The notes under the pieces: generated by a model
Seen by the model: the letters and a program-made list of their open reading frames with translations, nothing else
Told to the model about the DNA's origin: nothing
The model's database searches: none
NCBI RefSeq assembly: GCF_024347595.1
Contig: NZ_AP025506.1
Location: 1,984,001 to 2,048,000 of the forward strand
Direction of reading: 5' to 3'
Length of the DNA: 64,000 bases
Source of the DNA: Vibrio pomeroyi
GTDB lineage: Bacteria; Pseudomonadota; Gammaproteobacteria; Enterobacterales; Vibrionaceae
Made by a program: the position numbers and the translations under genes
Part shown: in pieces, positions 27,845-36,487 of the stretch
Numbering within the stretch: position 1 is the stretch's first letter
How the letters are laid out: each line of letters opens with the position of its first letter

Positions 27845-29290
27845 ATGACAGAAATCGACCACTTACTTGTTCCTATCTCAGATGATGCGCCGTCGGGCAC
27901 TTATTTGAAGTTAGATCGAAGTGCCTATCGCAGTTTGAGAAATGTTTATAACAGTGCTCAATCTTCATTTAGACAGTTAGTTGAAACACCTGACGCTTCG
28001 TCTGATCCCGCGATCGTAGATGCCAATACAGACAATTGGGCTGAGCTAAGAAAAGTTTCAGAAGAAACCCTGACTTCCCAATCGAAAGACTTAGAGATAT
28101 TGGGTTGGTACATCACTAGCCAACTCTTTACTTCGCAACCATTCCATAACCTTGCTAGTGCTGTCCCTGCTTTAAACCTTTTCATCGACCAATTTTGGGA
28201 CACGTTGAACCCAATGCCACCAGAAGCAAAACTCAAAGCTTCTGATGATGCAGGCAGAGCAAAGGAAATTACTGAGTTTAGAACTAAACCCCTACTTCAA
28301 TTAGTTGGTGAGTCTGTTGACTCAAGTTCTGTCTACATTCCTTTTCAAATGATTGATTTTTGTGCCGGTATCACTTTTGGTGACTACCTCACTGCAGAGC
28401 GCAAAGGCAATATTGCAGAATTAAAAGAGTCAGCTTTAGGCGCATTTGACCAAAGCGTTTCAGAAACACTTTTTCAATTGGCTAGCATTTACAGCGAATT
28501 GGAGGTCGTAGAAAAAAACTTAGCGGCAAAATGCCAAACCGTTGGTGCAACCATAATCAGTTTTAATTTCATCAAAACTAATGTACGTGATCTTATCAAG
28601 GCGATACATTTCTTAGTGGGTGAAAAGTTCACTCCTTGGCCTTTAGATGATGAGTTCCATGTTATTCAGAACACTGCAGACGGCTCAGTGCAAAGCGATT
28701 CAACACCTGCGGCATCAGAGCAAGCGAATATTGCTGCCAGCAACGCTAATCCTGCGACGGCAACCAACCAAGATCTAGGGCAAGAACCCCTAGCAAACCC
28801 AGCGCAATCTCATGCGCCAAGTATTCAGCCAACTTCGAGTCAAGTTCAAACGGTTGTACAGAATGTATCGAGCATTAACGGCATTGTGAATCGCGACCAT
28901 GCATTTCAAGAGATACGAAAAATCGCCGAATACTTCAAAGAAACAGAACCTCACAGCCCTATCGCCTTCTTACTTGAGCGTTCAATTCGTTGGGGCTACA
29001 TGAGCTTCCCAGAGCTGCTGCAAGAAATGATTGGCAATGAACAAAATGTGATTGCTCAAATTAATCAAATGACGGGAATGGACAACCTAGACAAGATGGA
29101 CTTGTCTGGAAAGTCGGTTCCAGTAATGACTTCCGCTCCGGAGATAACGCCGGTAGCGAAACCGACTATTGAAGAGCCCGCGACAGCAACGTCAGTTCCC
29201 GATAGTTCAAATAGCACGACAGATACAAACCAAACATCTGAATCTACTTCCGACTCATCATCGAGCAGCCTGCAAGATTTTGAGTGGTAA
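27845..29290 (+). CDS. tssA: T6SS protein TssA
   Basis: A 481-residue protein that caps or primes sheath assembly. The ImpA N-terminal domain is at residues 1-120 (PISDDAPSGTYL opening, then the WxTLNP motif FWDTLNPMPP near 120). A low-complexity Q/S/A linker follows, then a C-terminal region containing RDHAFQEIRKIAEYFKETEPHSPIAFLLERSIRW, described here in parts as the conserved VasJ/ImpA segment. ATG 27845 is preferred over ATG 27839, which overlaps the ribosome site. The gene opens the main T6SS operon and is followed by hcp after 32 nt. Confidence 0.92.
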   Translation: MTEIDHLLVPISDDAPSGTYLKLDRSAYRSLRNVYNSAQSSFRQLVETPDASSDPAIVDANTDNWAELRKVSEETLTSQSKDLEILGWYITSQLFTSQPFHNLASAVPALNLFIDQFWDTLNPMPPEAKLKASDDAGRAKEITEFRTKPLLQLVGESVDSSSVYIPFQMIDFCAGITFGDYLTAERKGNIAELKESALGAFDQSVSETLFQLASIYSELEVVEKNLAAKCQTVGATIISFNFIKTNVRDLIKAIHFLVGEKFTPWPLDDEFHVIQNTADGSVQSDSTPAASEQANIAASNANPATATNQDLGQEPLANPAQSHAPSIQPTSSQVQTVVQNVSSINGIVNRDHAFQEIRKIAEYFKETEPHSPIAFLLERSIRWGYMSFPELLQEMIGNEQNVIAQINQMTGMDNLDKMDLSGKSVPVMTSAPEITPVAKPTIEEPATATSVPDSSNSTTDTNQTSESTSDSSSSSLQDFEW

Positions 29291-29322
29291 AGCACATTAA
29301 TGCGTCAAGCAAGGAGAAAGTA

Positions 29323-29844
29323 ATGGCTTCTATTTTTATGAGAATTGATGGTACGACACCAAAAGGTGCGGCAACTGTAGAAAAAATCGGAGGCAAAGAT
29401 GGTTTCTTTGCTCTTGATAGTATTTCTTGGAGCGCTGTTCGTGGTGTTGGTATCGATGTAGGTAATGCAAACAATGCGGACCAAGGCATGGTTGCTCTTG
29501 GTGAAGTCAACATGACTCGTGGCTGTGATGGTGCAACACCACATCTAACCACATTCTTATATGCGCCGGGCCCTGAAGGTCGCACTGTTGAAATCGTTAT
29601 GACAAAACCAAACCGTGAAGGTTCTGGTGCTGATCCATACCTGATTCTAACGCTAAAAATGGCTCGTATGTCTAGCTACAACATGTCTGGTACGGATGGT
29701 TCACTGCCAAGCGAATCTTTCAGCCTAACTTACACAGAAATTTCGAAGGCTTACTACATTGAAGCAGACGGCGGTAAGATCGAGAAAGGCCCTGAGGTTG
29801 GCTTCGATGCTACTACAGCTAAAGTTACTTCAACTGCTAAGTAA
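29323..29844 (+). CDS. hcp: T6SS inner tube protein Hcp (TssD)
   Basis: A 173-residue Hcp protein that stacks as hexamers to form the tube and is secreted. The family opening MASIFMRIDG and the later YTEISKAYYIEADGG segment are visible. The longer reading frame from 29284 is discarded because AAGGAGAAAG lies just upstream of ATG 29323. It has no extension carrying a toxin. It lies between tssA and tssB, so tube and sheath genes are adjacent. Confidence 0.95.
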   Translation: MASIFMRIDGTTPKGAATVEKIGGKDGFFALDSISWSAVRGVGIDVGNANNADQGMVALGEVNMTRGCDGATPHLTTFLYAPGPEGRTVEIVMTKPNREGSGADPYLILTLKMARMSSYNMSGTDGSLPSESFSLTYTEISKAYYIEADGGKIEKGPEVGFDATTAKVTSTAK

Positions 29845-29863
29845 TTAAACAAGGAGAGTTACC

Positions 29864-30367
29864 GTGGCACTAAATTCCCAACATAAACGCGTAAGTAAGA
29901 ACCGCGTAAGTATTACCTATGACGTTGAGACTAATGGCGCTGTAGAAACCAAAGAGCTCCCTTTTGTTGTTGGGGTTATTGGTGACTACTCAGGCCATAA
30001 GCAAGACAAAGAAGAAGTGGAAGATCGTACTTTCTATAACGTTGATAAAGACAACTTCGACACTGTAATGAAGCGCGTTGGTCCTGAACTATCCCTAAAA
30101 GTAGACAACGTACTTGCAGGCGATGACAGTCAATTCGAAGCGAGCCTTAAGTTTGACTCAATGAAAGACTTCGAACCTGAAGCGATCATCGAACAAGTTG
30201 AACCGCTTAAGAAGCTAGTCGAAACCCGCAATCAACTGAAGGTACTTCTTTCTAAAGCCGATCGTTCTCGCGACCTAGAGAAGCTACTTAAAGAAGTACT
30301 ACAAAGTGCAGATACGATTAATGCTCTTTCTGATGAGCTTGGTATTAAAGAAGAAGGAGCTGAGTAA
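29864..30367 (+). CDS. tssB: T6SS sheath small subunit TssB (VipA)
   Basis: A 167-residue sheath protein that pairs with TssC. It has the family motif ELPFVVGVIGDYSGH near residue 30 and the basic N-terminal SQHKRVSKNRV that starts the sheath fold. The start is GTG 29864 with AAGGAG upstream. It overlaps tssC by one base (TAATG). Confidence 0.95.
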   Translation: MALNSQHKRVSKNRVSITYDVETNGAVETKELPFVVGVIGDYSGHKQDKEEVEDRTFYNVDKDNFDTVMKRVGPELSLKVDNVLAGDDSQFEASLKFDSMKDFEPEAIIEQVEPLKKLVETRNQLKVLLSKADRSRDLEKLLKEVLQSADTINALSDELGIKEEGAE

Positions 30368-31845
30368 TGAGTACTGAAACTGAGAATCAAGCGCAACCGG
30401 AGGCGGCGGAAGGCTCACTGAGCTTCCTGGACCGTGCGATTGAAGCAACCACTCAAACTCCTGCGGACACCACAAAAGAGCTGTTTTCTGTCCTTACAGA
30501 GCAAGCACTTTCTGGCACGGTGACGTGGGATAAAAACGTTACAAAAACCATTGAAAATGCAATCTCTGAGATTGATAAAAAACTGTCTCAACAGCTATCT
30601 GAAGTCATGCAACAGAAAGACCTACAAAAGCTGGAAGGCTCTTGGCGTGGTCTGCAAAAACTGGTTAAAGAGAGCGAGCTTGGCAGAGATCTGAAGATCA
30701 AAATGGTCGATTACACTCAAGAAGAACTGCTAGACCAATTTGAAGATGCGCCTGCGATTGACCGTAGCCCGCTGTTCAATGCCGTTTATCAAGGTGAATT
30801 CGGTACTGCCGGTGGTGAACCTTACGGTACGTTCATTGGCGACTACGAGTTTAGCGCGAAAGATGAAGATGTTGCCCTACTTCGCTACATGGGTGAAGTT
30901 GCTGCAGCGTGTCACGCACCATTCATTGCCGCTGCAAACGCTGAGATGTTTGAGTTTAACGACTTCCAAACCTTCTCTGAAGGCAAACCGGTAGCCGCTG
31001 GTTTTGACTCTCCTGCATACGCAGCATGGAACTCTTTCCGTGAGAGTGATGACGCACGTTACGTAACACTAACTCTGCCTCGTACTCTGGCTCGTCTACC
31101 TTATGGTGACAAAGGCCTAAGCACGGATGTCTTTGCTTATGAAGAGTTAGGCACTGACATGGATGGAAATCCTAAGCCGACCAGCAATGATCAGTTAGTT
31201 TGGTCAAATGCAGCGTATGATCTGGGTCTTAAAATGACTCAAGCTTATACCGCTTCTGGCTGGTGTACTTCTATTCGTGGTTTAGATAACGGTGGTAAGG
31301 TCGAGAATCTTCCAAACCTAACGTACAAGTCTGAAGCTGGCGATCTACTTCAGCAATGTCCAACCGAAGTTAACCTAACAGATGAGCGTGAGAAAGAGCT
31401 TTCTGACCTTGGTTTCCTTCCTTTGGTTCACTACAAAAGCTCGAACTACGCTGTATTCATCGGCGGTCAAACCACACAGAAGCCTAAAACCTTCACTGAC
31501 CCAGATGCAACGGCGAACGCTGCAATCTCTGCCCGCCTGCCTTACATCATGGCGAGTAGTCGTATCGCCCACTACTTGAAAGTAATGGGTCGAGATAAGC
31601 TAGGCTCGAACCTTGAAGCTCCGGACATCAAACGCGAGCTACAACTTTGGATCGACCAATACACCAACGCTGGTGCAATTGGTAATGAGCAACGTGCGAA
31701 AACCCCGCTTTGTGAATCTCGCATCGAGGTGGTTGAGCAACCTGGTAAGCCAGGCGCATACTCAGCTGTCGCTCATTTAAGACCTTGGTTACAACTTGAA
31801 GAACTGACGACTTCAGTTCGAATGGTTGCGAAGATTCCAGGCTAA
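30367..31845 (+). CDS. tssC: T6SS sheath large subunit TssC (VipB)
   Basis: A 492-residue sheath protein. Recognisable TssC segments are LQKLEGSWRGLQKLV near residue 90, GTFIGDYEFS near 155, LPRTLARLPYG near 240 and RIAHYLKVMGRDKLGS near 400, with a C-terminal LRPWLQLEELTTSVRMVAKIP. It has the usual length. TAATG coupling to tssB ensures matched production. A hairpin just after the stop separates it from a second tssC-like gene. Confidence 0.96.
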   Translation: MSTETENQAQPEAAEGSLSFLDRAIEATTQTPADTTKELFSVLTEQALSGTVTWDKNVTKTIENAISEIDKKLSQQLSEVMQQKDLQKLEGSWRGLQKLVKESELGRDLKIKMVDYTQEELLDQFEDAPAIDRSPLFNAVYQGEFGTAGGEPYGTFIGDYEFSAKDEDVALLRYMGEVAAACHAPFIAAANAEMFEFNDFQTFSEGKPVAAGFDSPAYAAWNSFRESDDARYVTLTLPRTLARLPYGDKGLSTDVFAYEELGTDMDGNPKPTSNDQLVWSNAAYDLGLKMTQAYTASGWCTSIRGLDNGGKVENLPNLTYKSEAGDLLQQCPTEVNLTDEREKELSDLGFLPLVHYKSSNYAVFIGGQTTQKPKTFTDPDATANAAISARLPYIMASSRIAHYLKVMGRDKLGSNLEAPDIKRELQLWIDQYTNAGAIGNEQRAKTPLCESRIEVVEQPGKPGAYSAVAHLRPWLQLEELTTSVRMVAKIPG

Positions 31846-31851
31846 TAGGGA

Positions 31852-31875
31852 TTTGGCCGGAGCAATCCGGCCAAA
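31852..31875 (+). terminator. Hairpin between tssC and the tssC-like gene
   Basis: Perfect 9-bp arms (31852-31860 and 31867-31875) with a 6-nt loop sit 6 nt after the tssC stop; AAATTTTG follows. It may be an attenuator or a 3'-end stabiliser that lets hcp-tssB-tssC be expressed above the downstream genes. Confidence 0.62.
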
Positions 31876-31883
31876 AATTTTGT

Positions 31884-33278
31884 ATGAAGTTAAATACAGA
31901 ATGGCAAAACAAATTCAATCAATTAGATGACACAGATAATACCTTTATGAAAGAGGCTTTATCTCTGTTTTCTGAGTTAGACAAACACTCCTTAAGCTCT
32001 AAATCCTCACTAATTTCATTGATATCAACACTTATATCAACAATCGATACTGAACTCAGTTTGCAGCTTGATGAAATCTTGCATGAACCTGAATTTCAAA
32101 AGCTAGAGCGTAACTGGTTAAGCCTTCAACAACTCGTATCCCTACCCGTCAGCTATCAAAGAGCTCATGTAAAGTTACTCGATATGAATTGGGCGGAGAT
32201 ATCCAGTGACGTCAACCAAGCTTATTCGACCAAATCCAGTGACTTGTATAACAAGATTGGTAATAACGAACTCAATACCTTAGGTGGTCACCCGTTTGGT
32301 TGCATCACGTTTAGTCACCCTATCTCGATGGATATCGATTTTGACGCCGATTACGACGACCTGTTTACCGTAGAGCTATTAGGTAAATTAGGCGAAGCAA
32401 CACTATGCCCTATGCTCTTTTCCCCAGTCTCGACCTTCTTTGGCGAAAGTGGCGCTGATTGGCTATCAGACATTGAACGTATCAATAAAATACTTTCCGG
32501 CCCCGATTTTAAAGCGTGGCAGGATTTACGCAGCAAACCGAGCTCTCGCTTTATCGGCATGGCACTTCCTCAAGTGCGCCTTCGTGATGCCTACAAAAAC
32601 CGACGAGCTGGCTTCATTTATAACGAGCAAGGTAAAGGCGCTTGGGGTTTAGCTAATATGGTACTGGCGACCACTATCATGCGAGAGTTTCACCGTGTTA
32701 ACTGGTTTGGATTTTTAAAATCTCGCTGGAACGACAAGCTTCAAGGTGCTGTTATCAATCTGCCTGCGAACCACTATTTCGATAGTCACCTGCAAAAGCC
32801 AGTCGCCGACATTAGCTTGTTCGGCCAACTATCGAACTTTTACGCGCAAAGCGGTTTTATCCCATTAGCGAAAAGCCCTTTAACCGACAAGTTCTACTTC
32901 AATGGTAATAACTCGATTTGGCAATGTGGGCAAAGCGACAATGACAAAGTGCTTACCCAGATTCAAACCACACTGATGTCTTGCCGAATCGCTCACTACT
33001 TAAAAGTTCAGGTCAGAGAGATGATTGGCAGCTTCAACAATGCCACAGAGTGTGAGTTGTTTTTGACACACTGGATTGAAAAGTTCTCAAGCAATGTGTC
33101 GTTTGCCAATGAAGAGACCTTATCTAAATACCCATTAAGCTTCGCTAAAGTGAGTGTCACTGAGTCTGGTGCTCAAGCTGGCAGCTTTGCTTGTACTCTA
33201 CGTATCGTTCCTCAATACCAGTTTGATTACTTCAGTGGCGAAGTAGTTCTAACTACCGACCTAAATGAGTTGGCGTAA
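31884..33278 (+). CDS. Second TssC-like sheath-family protein
   Basis: A 464-residue divergent paralogue of TssC immediately downstream of tssC. Matching landmarks show homology: FQKLERNWLSLQQLV against LQKLEGSWRGLQKLV, ALPQVRLRDAY against the LPRTLARLPYG region, and RIAHYLKVQVREMIGS against RIAHYLKVMGRDKLGS. The C-terminus is different (QFDYFSGEVVLTTDL), the region that in TssC contacts neighbouring subunits or ClpV. It is coupled to tssE by a TAATG overlap, so it is likely made at baseplate rather than sheath level. Suggested roles are a minor sheath or first-ring baseplate adaptor; unproven. Confidence 0.85.
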   Translation: MKLNTEWQNKFNQLDDTDNTFMKEALSLFSELDKHSLSSKSSLISLISTLISTIDTELSLQLDEILHEPEFQKLERNWLSLQQLVSLPVSYQRAHVKLLDMNWAEISSDVNQAYSTKSSDLYNKIGNNELNTLGGHPFGCITFSHPISMDIDFDADYDDLFTVELLGKLGEATLCPMLFSPVSTFFGESGADWLSDIERINKILSGPDFKAWQDLRSKPSSRFIGMALPQVRLRDAYKNRRAGFIYNEQGKGAWGLANMVLATTIMREFHRVNWFGFLKSRWNDKLQGAVINLPANHYFDSHLQKPVADISLFGQLSNFYAQSGFIPLAKSPLTDKFYFNGNNSIWQCGQSDNDKVLTQIQTTLMSCRIAHYLKVQVREMIGSFNNATECELFLTHWIEKFSSNVSFANEETLSKYPLSFAKVSVTESGAQAGSFACTLRIVPQYQFDYFSGEVVLTTDLNELA

Positions 33279-33700
33279 TGAGCTTTTGGACAACCTTTAT
33301 TAGCGATTCAAAACCTTATCAGGATGCTGAGATTGAAGACATCAAGTTCCATCTCACCAAGCTGTTAGAAGCCGAGGCGTCACTGACAGATATCGATAAC
33401 AGGTTGATTGAAGTTAATCGCTCTAACTTGAAATTTGGTATCGAAGATATCCAGTTACTCAGCGCAACCTTAGAAAAAACACAGCTTACTTTGCGCATAG
33501 AAAACTGGATCAAGAGCTTTGAACCGCGATTACATGATATTTCTGTCGAACTCGGAGAGCGTAAAGAAGGCGACAACTCGCTATCGTTCAACATCATTGC
33601 CAAGGTAAAAACCAGCCATGGCGAACAAGACCTGATCTTCGATTCAAAAATCGCATTGAGCGACTTAACGACCTCTTTAGAAGAAGATAACTATGACTGA
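33278..33700 (+). CDS. tssE: T6SS baseplate protein TssE (gp25-like)
   Basis: A 140-residue homologue of phage gp25, a baseplate wedge protein. The EIEDIKFHLTKLLEAE opening and the C-terminal half with RIENWIKSFEPRLHDISVEL (the gp25 motif, in pieces) support it. It starts within the stop of the tssC-like gene and overlaps tssF by 8 nt. Confidence 0.88.
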   Translation: MSFWTTFISDSKPYQDAEIEDIKFHLTKLLEAEASLTDIDNRLIEVNRSNLKFGIEDIQLLSATLEKTQLTLRIENWIKSFEPRLHDISVELGERKEGDNSLSFNIIAKVKTSHGEQDLIFDSKIALSDLTTSLEEDNYD

Positions 33701-35444
33701 ACCTATTATGCGTTACTTCGAGCAAGAACTGGCTTTTGTGCGCCGTTCGTTGGGGCAGTTTGGTCAAGAATATCCAACGCACGCTGAAAAACTCAATATT
33801 CATCAGGGTAAGATTGAAGACCCAAGTATGGCTCGCCTTTTAGATGGCGTAGCACTTTTGAATGCGAAAGTAGAAAAGAAGCTCTCTGAGCAACTTCCTG
33901 AGGTGATTGAAGGCATTTTAAGCGTCCTCTACCCTTCTTACATTCAAACCGTTCCAAGCGTTGCCTATTTGGAGTTGCTTGCGGAAGATGGTCCGATTGA
34001 ATCGAGCACGTTACCAAAAGGTTCACTGTTTTCGAGCACTAACACCAAAAACGAATGCCTATTTAGAACCGTTGATGAACTCAAAATAGCCCCGTTTAAT
34101 TTAGGTAACATCAAGGCTTTAAGCGCTCCGTTTAGCTTTAACAGACCGAAATCGGCTAATCAAAGCTCTGCCGTTGTTCAAATCTCTTTGAGTACAGGCG
34201 ATCCTGAAGTCCATTTCAGCCATTTGGAGTTGAACGATCTCGACTTCTTCGTCAAAGGCTTTGAGAACAATGCAGATTCGTTAGTCGAACTCCTTCTCAA
34301 CAATACCTTATCGATTTCAATTTCAGACAGTGAGTGCGCTCGACACGTCACTGTCGATAGCCACCAGCTTAAGAATCGAATCAGTGACCTAGAGTTCAAA
34401 TTTCTGCCAGAACACGGAAATCAATTTACGGGCTACCAACTGATCAACGAGTTCTTCTTTTTCAAAGAGAAACGACAGTTCTTCAGACTTAAGAACTTTG
34501 CCGAATACGCGAGCCAATTTGACGAGTCTGAAATCGTAATCAATTTGTTCATGTCCTCATTACCGTCTGAGTTTATCCGCCTGTTCAACAAAGATGTTTT
34601 CAAACTGAACGTGATGCCCGCAATTAACTTGTTCGAACAAACAGGCGAACCGATCCCTTACGATCACCGAACCCTTTCAGTTCCGGTCAATGCAGACGCA
34701 CACAGCGACAACAATATCGAAATCATTGAAATTCAGAATGTTTATGAGATTACGCCCAATGGCGAGATACCTTTAGTCCCGCTTTTTAAAGAGAAATATT
34801 CTCACAATCAACAATACGACTACTGGCAAAGTAAACATAATCACTTCGGTGAAATGAGCATCGCAATCTCGTTATCGGAAACGCCCAATACTGAATTTAG
34901 TAAACTGCTCGGCACCAACTTACTGTGCACGAATGGTAAGCAGGCGTGTGGCGTAAGCGGTACGTTAGAATGCCTAGAAAGCATCGACTTACCTGGTGAG
35001 TTTTCACCTATTTACCCACCTTCAGCGCCCATCACCAAGGAAGTTGACCAAAACATCCATTGGGAATTTATTAGTTTGTTGAACACCAACTTTTCGTCTT
35101 TGGTGCAATCGAGCAACCCAGTCGCGGACCTCAAACACATGTTGAGTTTGTGCAGCCGAGAACAGGTATCAAGTGCTGAAATTCAGATGATTCACTCGAT
35201 CACATTTAACTCCCAAGTATCGGCTATTCGTGTGTTGGGAAAAAACGTGTTCTCTCCCGGTACTGAGATTGAATTGACGCTTGATGCCACATCACCCTAC
35301 TTGGCATTTGCCGATGTGTTGAACCGCTTCTTCCAACAATTTTGTAGTTTTGACCGATACATCCAGCTAAAGATCCGTATTTACGGACGAGATGGTATCG
35401 TCAAAAAGTACCCGAAAATTCACGGTAGTCAATTGTGTCTATAA
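33693..35444 (+). CDS. tssF: T6SS baseplate protein TssF
   Basis: A 583-residue baseplate wedge subunit. The N-terminus MRYFEQELAFVRRSLGQFGQEYP and the following ARLLDGVALLNAKVEKKL segment are typical of TssF (VasA). The LFNKDVFKLNVMPAINLFEQ region in the middle is also conserved. It overlaps tssE by 8 nt, which implies translational coupling, and tssG follows after 64 nt. Confidence 0.94.
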   Translation: MTEPIMRYFEQELAFVRRSLGQFGQEYPTHAEKLNIHQGKIEDPSMARLLDGVALLNAKVEKKLSEQLPEVIEGILSVLYPSYIQTVPSVAYLELLAEDGPIESSTLPKGSLFSSTNTKNECLFRTVDELKIAPFNLGNIKALSAPFSFNRPKSANQSSAVVQISLSTGDPEVHFSHLELNDLDFFVKGFENNADSLVELLLNNTLSISISDSECARHVTVDSHQLKNRISDLEFKFLPEHGNQFTGYQLINEFFFFKEKRQFFRLKNFAEYASQFDESEIVINLFMSSLPSEFIRLFNKDVFKLNVMPAINLFEQTGEPIPYDHRTLSVPVNADAHSDNNIEIIEIQNVYEITPNGEIPLVPLFKEKYSHNQQYDYWQSKHNHFGEMSIAISLSETPNTEFSKLLGTNLLCTNGKQACGVSGTLECLESIDLPGEFSPIYPPSAPITKEVDQNIHWEFISLLNTNFSSLVQSSNPVADLKHMLSLCSREQVSSAEIQMIHSITFNSQVSAIRVLGKNVFSPGTEIELTLDATSPYLAFADVLNRFFQQFCSFDRYIQLKIRIYGRDGIVKKYPKIHGSQLCL

Positions 35445-35508
35445 CGCAACGAATATCGGCAACACCGTCAGCTATAGATAGCCAAAGCGATGGTCATAGG
35501 GAGATGAT

Positions 35509-36441
35509 ATGAAGCACTTCATCGAGGATTTAGCGACTCAGCCTGAAAAATACGACTTTTCACAGGCGATGCGGTTGTTGGAGCAACTTCAGTCCCAAAG
35601 TACTACGCCGTTACAGATTCAATTGAAGTCTGAAGCAATGCCAACGGGCAACCCTCAGGAGATTCAATATTTTTCGTTGAAGGGAAATAAAGCCAAGCTC
35701 AGACTAGCGAAACAAGCGCTTTCTGGCGTCAAAGGCGTGATACCGAATTACATTTACGAAGAGCTATTAGCGGCGATACACAACGAAGATCATTCTCTGC
35801 AAGATTTTCTGGACGTGTTCAATCAAAGACACTTCGAAATTACCTATCGAACCAATGCACGACGTTGGCTGCTCGTTGAAAGCGAACAAAACCCAAAGAA
35901 AACAGCATTATTGAATCACTTTGCTGCGCTAGGGAAAGAACATAAAGAGTATCTGCAATACTCGCTTCTTCTGAGCCAACAAAGTCGCAGTCTAACCACA
36001 TTGAAAAAGATCTTAAATGACTTTTTTCCATATTCGATTGAGGTTGAATGTAAAGCCTTTGAACGACGCCTTCTACCTTCAGATTCATTGACTCGAATCG
36101 GTACTAACCGCGACTTCAACAGTCGTCTAGGCCAAGGTTTTTTAGTTGGAAAGACCTGCCTCGCCCATTTCAACAATTTGAGTATTTTTGTTACCCCAAA
36201 AAACAGAAATGAGTTTCTCGAGATTCAGCAAGATGACCAGTTTGCTAAAGCGGTGTTGTCTTTGACGCAGCATTATTTAAAAGACAGCACGCCCGTTGCC
36301 ATTTACCTGAACGTTAAGCGTTCATATTTAACCAGACCCCGTTTATCAAGCAACGTTTCTATGGCTGCTCGTTTGGGTGAGATTGACTACCTAGCCCCTG
36401 AGCGTAACCCCAATGAAACCGTAAAGATTTTGCTTTTGTAG
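35509..36441 (+). CDS. tssG: T6SS baseplate protein TssG
   Basis: A 310-residue baseplate wedge protein that pairs with TssF. The N-terminus PEKYDFSQAMRLLEQL and the C-terminal RLGEIDYLAP segment fit TssG (VasB), and the length is normal. AGGGAG precedes ATG 35509. tssH follows 46 nt later. Confidence 0.9.
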   Translation: MKHFIEDLATQPEKYDFSQAMRLLEQLQSQSTTPLQIQLKSEAMPTGNPQEIQYFSLKGNKAKLRLAKQALSGVKGVIPNYIYEELLAAIHNEDHSLQDFLDVFNQRHFEITYRTNARRWLLVESEQNPKKTALLNHFAALGKEHKEYLQYSLLLSQQSRSLTTLKKILNDFFPYSIEVECKAFERRLLPSDSLTRIGTNRDFNSRLGQGFLVGKTCLAHFNNLSIFVTPKNRNEFLEIQQDDQFAKAVLSLTQHYLKDSTPVAIYLNVKRSYLTRPRLSSNVSMAARLGEIDYLAPERNPNETVKILLL

Positions 36442-36487
36442 TTCGTAATACGGAATGTATAGATTATAGAGATACAAGGAATTGACT

